Made by a program: the position numbers and the translations under genes. Positions 12,901 to 21,900 of a DNA stretch of 64,000 nt are shown here, in pieces. The notes beneath the pieces were generated by a model that ran no database searches, was not told the origin of the DNA, and was given only the letters and a program-made list of their open reading frames with translations. Source of the stretch: Aricia agestis (lineage: Eukaryota; Arthropoda; Insecta; Lepidoptera; Lycaenidae); the NCBI RefSeq assembly GCF_905147365.1, contig NC_056412.1, forward strand, positions 19,487,576 through 19,551,575, written 5' to 3'. Within the stretch, counting starts at the first letter, position 1; every line of letters starts with the position of its first letter.

Positions 12901-15900
12901 AGTTTATAGTATTACTAGCGACCCGCCCCGGCTTCGCACGGGTATAAAATATATAGTCTATGTCACTCAATGGATAAGTGATTAAAATCGATTCAGTAGT
13001 TTTTAATCTATACTAATAAATAATAATATAAAGAGGTAAACTTTGTTTGTTTGTTTACTCATAGATCTACTACTACTACTCGACTAAGAGCTGACGACTC
13101 AAATCACATCTGAAGCTACTTTGTTTTCTTTTTTTTTTCCCACAACACTACTCCCACACCCACTGCCCACGGCCTGCCAGCACGCAGATTATCAGAAACG
13201 GTTGTTCAGAGAAGTAGCTAACGGAGTTTTGATTCAGCTGCACCTCCTTTTTTTTCTTTTTTTTCCCACAACACTACTCCTACACCCACCGCCCACGGCG
13301 GCACGCTAACGGAGTTTTATCACAGCTGAAGCTACATGACTGATTTGGTCGTCAGCTCCCCGTCGATAGATACGTTAATAATAATAATAATAATAACGTT
13401 TATTTAACATAAGACATCACAATACACTACCATTAGACAAAACACATTACAATACATAAAGAAAAATAATTACAAAAATATTAGCATAATAATATCATGA
13501 AGAACGGTACAAGTAGTGCATTGTCATGTCTACTGCCAAAAAGGACACCACTCAGGCGTATCACCGTGACGTACACCACAGTGCCTGGTATTATGTGGTT
13601 CCTAGTAAACCGTCATCTGAAAACAGGGACGGATAAGCACTCAGCAATACATTGTAACATACATTACATCCAAAATATTATTTTATATATAAATATAATA
13701 TATGGAATTCTATAAAATTATAAGATACAATAATTAATATGAAAATATAATATAAAATAAGTACTATAATATTATGAGTTGTGCGTGTGACTTAGTGCTA
13801 TGGCATGGTTATGCGGCGGACCCATCCACCCGGCGCCCGCGCCCTTCGTAAAACCCGTGCTCTCACCATAACGCAAACGGCTGTCCTATGAGGTAGGAGC
13901 GCCGCGCGCACATTACTACTTAATAGCCAATACTCATAGATCCAAACACCCGCGAGCGCACCGCCTTGTTGTAGCGCCCACTTCGAAACGGGCGTAAATC
14001 TCAATATTTTAATTTCGCCATAACTTCTAAACCAAACGTCCAATTTTAATCATTCAAAGACCAAATATTGTCTACATAAACTGTACTTAGAGATGAAATT
14101 AAATTATTTTGATAAGGATTATTAGCATGAGTAAAATAAATGCGTTTAAATGTAGTCCAAAAAAATCTAGATTTTTAAAAAATGTTGTTCTCTCTCGACA
14201 TAGATAGGTATAGTGTGTCGCGGACATTTTTGTAGATATTTATAAGATATACATTTACTTTTATAGATTAGGCAGCGTACGCAAAATAAGTAAAATTTTC
14301 TGGTTGTTTCTGAAAAACTGAAATATCTTACGGAACCCTATATTTTCCAAAATGAAAAGTAGCCTATGTTACTTGTAAATAATGTAGCTTTCGAATCTAA
14401 CTATCGGTAGTTTTATTAAAAGTAGTGTACGGTGTCATAAATCACACCGTAGCATTTTTCACTTAACAATGCATTTTACAGTCAGTACGCGTTCATAATC
14501 AGTAAGCACCGCGCGTGCTCCCCAGCACCTTTATAATATCAATCTTATGTGGGACAATAAATAAAAATCATATACTCGGGAACACATTTGGTATCATTAG
14601 CAAAACCCCCACATAATATGGTCCTTCGAGCTTTGTGACCTTCCGCGATTTGGCCAAAGCAGGATCATTCGCGAGTGAGGACTATCAGTGACTAACAGAA
14701 AATCAGTTCAATAAAATCAGCAGACAGTACAGTAGTGGTGTAGTGGTAAATAGCAGTGTAACAGAACAGCAGTACAGTGGAGTAGCATAGCAGTGTAGCA
14801 GAACGGTGGACTAGTGATACAGCAGAACAGTTTCTCGCGAATCAGTGCAGTTGTGGAAGTGGGAGACGAGCATCAACAGCAGCAGTATTCAGCATAGCAG
14901 TGTGGTTCCTGTCTGCAAGCAGCAGACAGCAGCATCAGCATTAGCATCGCTTCAGCATTTCATCAGCAGATCATCACGCTCTTCAGGGCGTGAGCAGCAG
15001 CAGCAGCAGAAGGTTCCCGAGCAATCAAGTAAGATCTTTCCATTTTTTCACTTTGAGCAATAAGTTACTAAAATGGAGGATATTTACGAAAATCAAGAGC
15101 AGTTAGTAGGTGCTATAGAGCAGTTGCTTGCGTCTTTCAAAAAGACGGGGCGAGATCGTAGGACAGTAGATTACGTTAAGCGGAAGTTACAAACCCTTGA
15201 CGAATATTGGGAAGAATTTAAGCAGAATCGACAGCAATTAGCAGGATACGTAGACGAAAATTCTGAGCCTATGAAAAGTCTCAATGAACGGGCTACCAGA
15301 AATTACGAGATCACGAAGTCAACTTTACAGCAGTATCTCTCGCAAGTGACTTCACCAGCAGTAGCACAACCAGAGGGTAAGGTACTTGAGGTCCCAAGTC
15401 ATGGAGCAAGCCCATTACCTATCCCTGGTCCGTCAACAGCAGCATCAGCAGAACGGGTGTCGAGAACAATTTCTCAAGGTGTCGACAGCAAAACAGCAGA
15501 AATGTTACGTAAGCAGATGACGAACTTTAAAGCATTTTCACGAACAGTAAGCAACATTGACCTGGAAGCATTAACAGAAAAGTGGCAGTTTGAAGACACG
15601 TTGCAGCAGTTACAGATGAGATGGGCAGCAATCGACGCTCAGCATTGGGAGCTCGATAATGAATTAAACGGGTCTAACTTAGAGTATGAAAAGCAATTTA
15701 CAGCGCACGAGAAGAAATTTAATTTCATCAAGGAGAGCATTAACAAAAAGATGTGGTCAACGTCCTATAGGGAGAAATCAACCCCTAAATTAGATATCCC
15801 TACATTTGGCGGTAATTATCACCAATGGATGTCATTCAAAGATTTATTCAGTGAGGCCATTCATAACAATTCCTCACTGTCTCAGGCACAAAAAATGCAG

Positions 15901-18900
15901 TTTTTAAGGAGTAAATTAACAGGCGAAGCTGAAAGGCTCATACAACATTTACAAATTACATCGGCTAATTATAATATTTCTTGGGAAATTCTTAACCAGA
16001 GGTACAACAATAAAAGGCTCATATTTACTTCGCACGTCAACATATTGCTAGGGCTGCCAACCATTCAATATCAATCAGCAGCGCAACTTAAAAAATTACA
16101 CGACACAACTAAAGAATGTTTAAATGCACTAAAGAACCTGGGAGTCGATATTAGCTCATGGGACCCCTTATTGGTCCACCTGTTAGGGCAAAAATTGGAC
16201 AGTGAGTCGTATACAGAATATTTGGAATCAGTTAAGAATCCTCGAGAATTGCCAATTCTAGAGGAATTCGTGAATTTTTTGGAAGCGAAATTCACTGTTC
16301 TCGAATCATCGCGCAGAAAACAAGAGCAGGGCGCATTTAAGCAACCAGCATCATCGAATCAGCAACAAAATTTTTCGCATAAACGAAGACTTCCTCCGAG
16401 CAACTTTAAATCTAGCAATAATAATTTTTATTTTAATCATAAGTCAAACTTTAAGGCATTGCATGCAACCAAGGTAATTTGCGGACTTTGCAAAGGCGAA
16501 CATGGTTTATTCAATTGTTCAAGATTTCAAGAAATGCCATGCGATCAGAAATTAAAAACCGTAACCCGGTTGCGATATTGTGTGAATTGTTTAAACGAAC
16601 ACGATACTAAAGAATGTTTTTCCAGTAAAAGGTGTCGCTTATGCGCAGGATTTCATAATAGTTTATTGCACGATGCATGCACAAAACCCAAACCCAGCAC
16701 TTCTTCGAACCATGTGGCGACGGCCCACCACGTGTCTCAACCAAACACTTGTGAGGTCTTACTAGCAACGGCAATGGTTGGTGTGAAAGCAGCAAATGGA
16801 GATCAGCATCATCTTAGAGCCCTCATAGATTCGGGTTCTCAAATTTCAGTAATTACAGAGAGAGCAGCGCAGATTTTAGGATTAAAACGACGTGCAAGGG
16901 CACTATCTTCGGCGTCGGTGAGCATGAAAGCAGCAGCAAAGGAATGCTTACTATACAATGCAAATCATTGCATAATAATTTTACATTTAGCATAGACGTT
17001 ATCATCATGAGCAACCTTATCAAAAATCTTCCAAATGTTAATTTACCTAAGCCTTCATGGTCATACATCGAAAACATTAATTTAGCAGATCCAGAGTATT
17101 ACATAAAACGTCCGGTAGACTTACTTTTAGGAGCAGATGTCTACTCCAAAATTTTATTGAATGGTATTTTGAGAGGTCCGACTAGCGAAGAACCCATAGC
17201 ACAGCAGACTTACCTTGGCTGGATCCTCTGCGGCTCCGTCAAATCATATCAATGTAACGTCATGGTACATAACAATTATGACGACTTACAAAGATTCTGG
17301 GAATGCGAAGACATTTCCCTAGAAAAGGAGATGACGTCAGAAGATGAATTTTGTCTTCAATATTTTTCTAAAACAACTAAAAGGTTGGAGGATGGAAGAT
17401 TTGAGGTTCGTTTACCTATTATAGAAGAATTAAAGCATAAATTAGGGTCATCAAAAACTACAGCATTAGCACAGTATCAGAGTTTAGAAAGGAGATTGGA
17501 TCGAAATATAGCATTAGCAAACGACTATAAAAGGTTCATGCAGGAGTACATGGATCTAAGTCATATGGAACGATCAGCATCTGAAAGAAAAATGGAGTTC
17601 TACTTACCTCATCATGGTGTTATCCGAGACAGCTCCACCACAACGAAGCTACGCGTAGTATTCAACGCATCAGCAAAGTCTTCGAGTGGATATAGCTTAA
17701 ATGATATAATGTACAAGGGGCCCAATCTTCAGCAGGATCTACAGCAGATAATTTTGAAATGGCGTCAGTTTAAATTTGCTTATACAGCAGACATCGAAAA
17801 GATGTACAGGCAAATTTGGGTGTCTCCCGAAGATCAAGCATATCAGAGGATATTTTGGAGGGAGTCTAAAGACCAACCTGTGCAAGCATATCAATTAAAA
17901 ACAGTAACTTACGGAGAAAAAGCAGCAAGTTTCTTAGCAATAAATTGTTTAAAGCAGTTAGCAGCAGAAGAGAAGAAGAAGTATCCAGAAGCAGCGAAAG
18001 AAGTAGAAGAAAGCTTCTTCGTAGACGACTTTTGTGGAGGTCATCATACTTTACAGCAGAGCAAGCAATTACAGGCAGATTTAATTGAGCTTCTAAAATC
18101 AGGAGGTTTCAATTTACGAAAATGGAGGTCAAATGAAAAGCAACTTCTAGCAGATTTAGATACAGAGCAGTGTGACAAGCAGATGTACGAATTTAAGCAT
18201 ATGGAGTCGACGAAAACTTTGGGTCTAAGCTGGGATCCCCAAGGTGACGTGTTTACATTTCAATGCAAAATAGAATTATCTGAAGCAGAACCAACTAAGC
18301 GATCTTTATTGTCCGAAATATCAAGGTTATACGACCCCTTGGGTTGGCTAACGCCATTGAGTACCACACTAAAATTATTATTTCAAAATGTCTGGTTATC
18401 GAAAATAGAATGGGATGATAATCTTCCGCAGGATATTAAAACAAAATGGTTAGATTTACGCCAAGAGTTGCAAAATATAGACACATTTAGAATACAACGG
18501 TGGATCGGGACTTCTGAAAACGACAAGATCGAGTTTCATGGATTTTCCGACGCCTCTACCAAAGCATTTTCGGCGGTAATTTACTGTAAGATCATAAAAA
18601 ATGGTGAATCATCGGTATCATTAGTAGCGGCCAAAGCACGGCTTGCACCATCAAGCAAAGTTCAGACCATCCCTAGATTGGAATTAATGGGGGCTGAACT
18701 ATTATCAAAATTGATGAGCAAGGTTCAAAAATGTTTACATCAATATAAAGCAGAAGTGTATGGCTGGACAGACTCTACAGCAGTCTTAGGATGGATACAA
18801 GGAGACCCATTACGATGGAAAACATTTATATCCAATCGAGTCAGAGCAATAACGCAAGTAATGCCAAAATCATGTTGGCACTACGTTAAAACAGACGAAA

Positions 18901-21900
18901 ACCCGTCCGATCCAGCGAGTCGCGGTTTAAATGTGACTCAGCTTAAAGAAGATAAGCTCTGGTGGAACGGCCCATCATGGTTACCATCATTTACAGTTAA
19001 AGAGCAAACATTATACGAGACTACACTAGAGCTAAAAAATCAATACAAACAATCTAATACCATAATTCATACGGATCATCAAGCATTAAACATAATCGAA
19101 CAATTATTAAATAAGCATAGCAACATAACTCGAGTTACTCATGTACTTGCATGGATATTGCGAATAACAAAGCACAAACAACGCCGCGAAGGATTTCTCA
19201 CGTTACGAGAATTACAATACGCAAAAATGCTTATTGTAAGGAATGTACAGCTGGAGCACTTTAGTGAAGAAATTAAACTATTATTAAATAAAAGACCATT
19301 ACCATCGAAAAGCAAAATTTTAAGAATGGCAGCTCGTCGCGGTACGCCTCGTCACATCTTCAGTGACAATGGCACCAATTTTGTAGGAGCAAACAGATTA
19401 ATGCAGGAGCAATTTCAGAGCATTTTTGATGATAATACTTTTAGTGAGATAGCAAGCATGAATATCACTTGGCATTTCAACGTAGCGAAGTGGTGCCATG
19501 CATCAGGTTTATGGGAAAGAAACATAAGAAGTTTAAAGCATCATTTAAAAAGGGTTGTAGGTGAGCAAAAACTTACATATGAAGAATATGCTACCCTATT
19601 GGCTAAGATAGAAGCAATTTTAAACTCTAGGCCCCTCTGTGCACTCACAGAGGACCCAGAGGACTTAGACTATTTGACACCAGCACATTTTCTAGTCGGC
19701 AGAGCAGATTTAACTATCATAGAAACGGAGCAGGATGCTAGGACAAGATGGCATTTAATATCAAAAATATATTTCGATTTGTGGAAGAGATGGAGGATCG
19801 AATATATGACTCAGCTCTCAGTAAGATCGAAATGGTTAAGAGCACGAAATAATCTACAAGTCGGCGATTTAGTCACTATTCAGGACGAGAATATGCCCCC
19901 CGGCAAATGGCTCATGGGGAGGGTATTGGAGCAGCATCCCGGAGAAGACGGATTGGTTCGTGCCGTCACTCTGAAAACAAAAAACGGAATTATAAAAAGG
20001 CCAGTAGTTAAATTATCATTGTTACCTCTCTCGAACGCAGCAAGCAGCGACCGTGAAGAAGAACCTGAGGAACAAAAGGAAGAGCAAAAGCAAAGAAAAC
20101 CTGTCGCGCAGAGTAGTTTCATGTCCATGGCGATAGCATTTATTTTATTTATGTCAATTGCGACGACTTCTTACGCAGCTACAAATTTACCTAGCAACAT
20201 GTCTCTATATTTTGATTATACCGGAAGTGCAAAGGTCATTCGGGATAAGTGGACTCTCATAGCATACTACAATATGTCTCCATACTGGGAAGGATTCACC
20301 GCAGCAGAAAAGTTCATTAATTATACTGGTATAATATGTAGTTATATTCCCGACTATGACTATTGTTCAACAATTACGCTCCAATTACAGCACGAGTTCG
20401 AGGAACTGGATCACTACAATCGTTTGTTATTAAATCAGCGTTTTAAGGCGCGTGCGAGGAAGCGCCGGGCGCTTATCAATGGTGTCGGTTACGCCGCCAA
20501 CTATCTGTTCGGAGTATTAGACGAGAGATTCGCGGAACAGTATAGGAACGACATTGAGCTTATCAGACAGAATGAGCATCACCTTAGCAACTTGATACAG
20601 AATCAAACATCAGTCGTCGAGGCACAATATAATTTACTGAAACGCACAGAACAATCGATTCAGCTTCAGCATAAGTCAATAAATAACCATCTTGAAGATT
20701 TGTATAATTTTACTAATTCTCTCAAGTCGGAACATATTCAGATTTCGGACGTTCAACATTTTTTACTGTCGTCATTCACTGCGATGAACCTATTTCAAAA
20801 CCTGAAAAGAATTCAAGACACAATTTTAGATACTATCACAGATATATCACATGGCAAGTTTAATATGCATTTATTAACTCCGGAACAAATTAAAAGCGAA
20901 TTACAATTCATAGGGAGTCAGTTGACGAAGAGTATCACGTTACCCATTGACAACATACAATCAGACTTACGGAACGTTTACAGTTTACTTAGAATTAAAG
21001 CAAGAATGTTAAAGGATTATTTTATATTCGAAATATCGTTTCCATTAACTAATAGAGAAGCATACAACGTGTACAAAATTATTTCGATTCCTAAACAGAT
21101 AGCAGGAAATGCGATCACTGTCCTCCCAGTAGATGATTACGTAGCAATCAATTTAGGAAAGGATTCCTATTTTACCCTTTCCACATTTGAGCTTCAATTA
21201 TGCTTCAATAATGAGGAAACTTATTTATGCCATCTCAGCAAGCCCATACATTATCTCCCACCAGATGAGAGGTTCTGTAAGATCGACGTAAGAACGAAGC
21301 AATGTCTCGTCAGCAAATCAGTATGCAGAGATCAGTGGATTCAGTTGAAAGATGAATCCCAATATTTTTATTTTTGCTGCATTACATATCAGATCAGGAT
21401 CATATGTTCAGATCGTGTTAGCACAGACCAGCTGAATGGGGCTGGAATATTGAGCATCGAGCCTAACTGCATTATAAAGGGCCGAGACTTCACTATGTAC
21501 TCTCAGACCAATTCCAGGAATGAGATCTATTCGAATTTGGGCGTTATTGCTCCCAAATTTCATAATATTAATCATATGATCAACCAATCACATTTGCAAT
21601 ATTCGGACATCGTTGATAACAGCGAAATTGAGATAAACAACTCTATCAGTGATTTAGGCAAGCAAGTTGAAGAGTTGAAAGTTGCCACTAAAGATTTAAA
21701 GACATCAGACAATCAGATATCAGGTCACGACGTTCATCAATACAGCATCTCTTACAGCCTTCTCGCTGTCGTGGTCGTAGCAGCGGCATTCATACTGTGG
21801 AAGAAGTATAGAAAAAGATTCAGCAGTGTCTCCCCGCAAGCAGAACCTAGTGTAGTGTTTAGTGCGCGAAAGCAGAGTACGGCTGACCGTCAGCCGAGTG

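Noticed and set aside
14845..15063. 72-codon frame upstream of BEL gag
   Set aside because: Low-complexity agca/gcag leader, no family pattern; gag has its own start at 15073.
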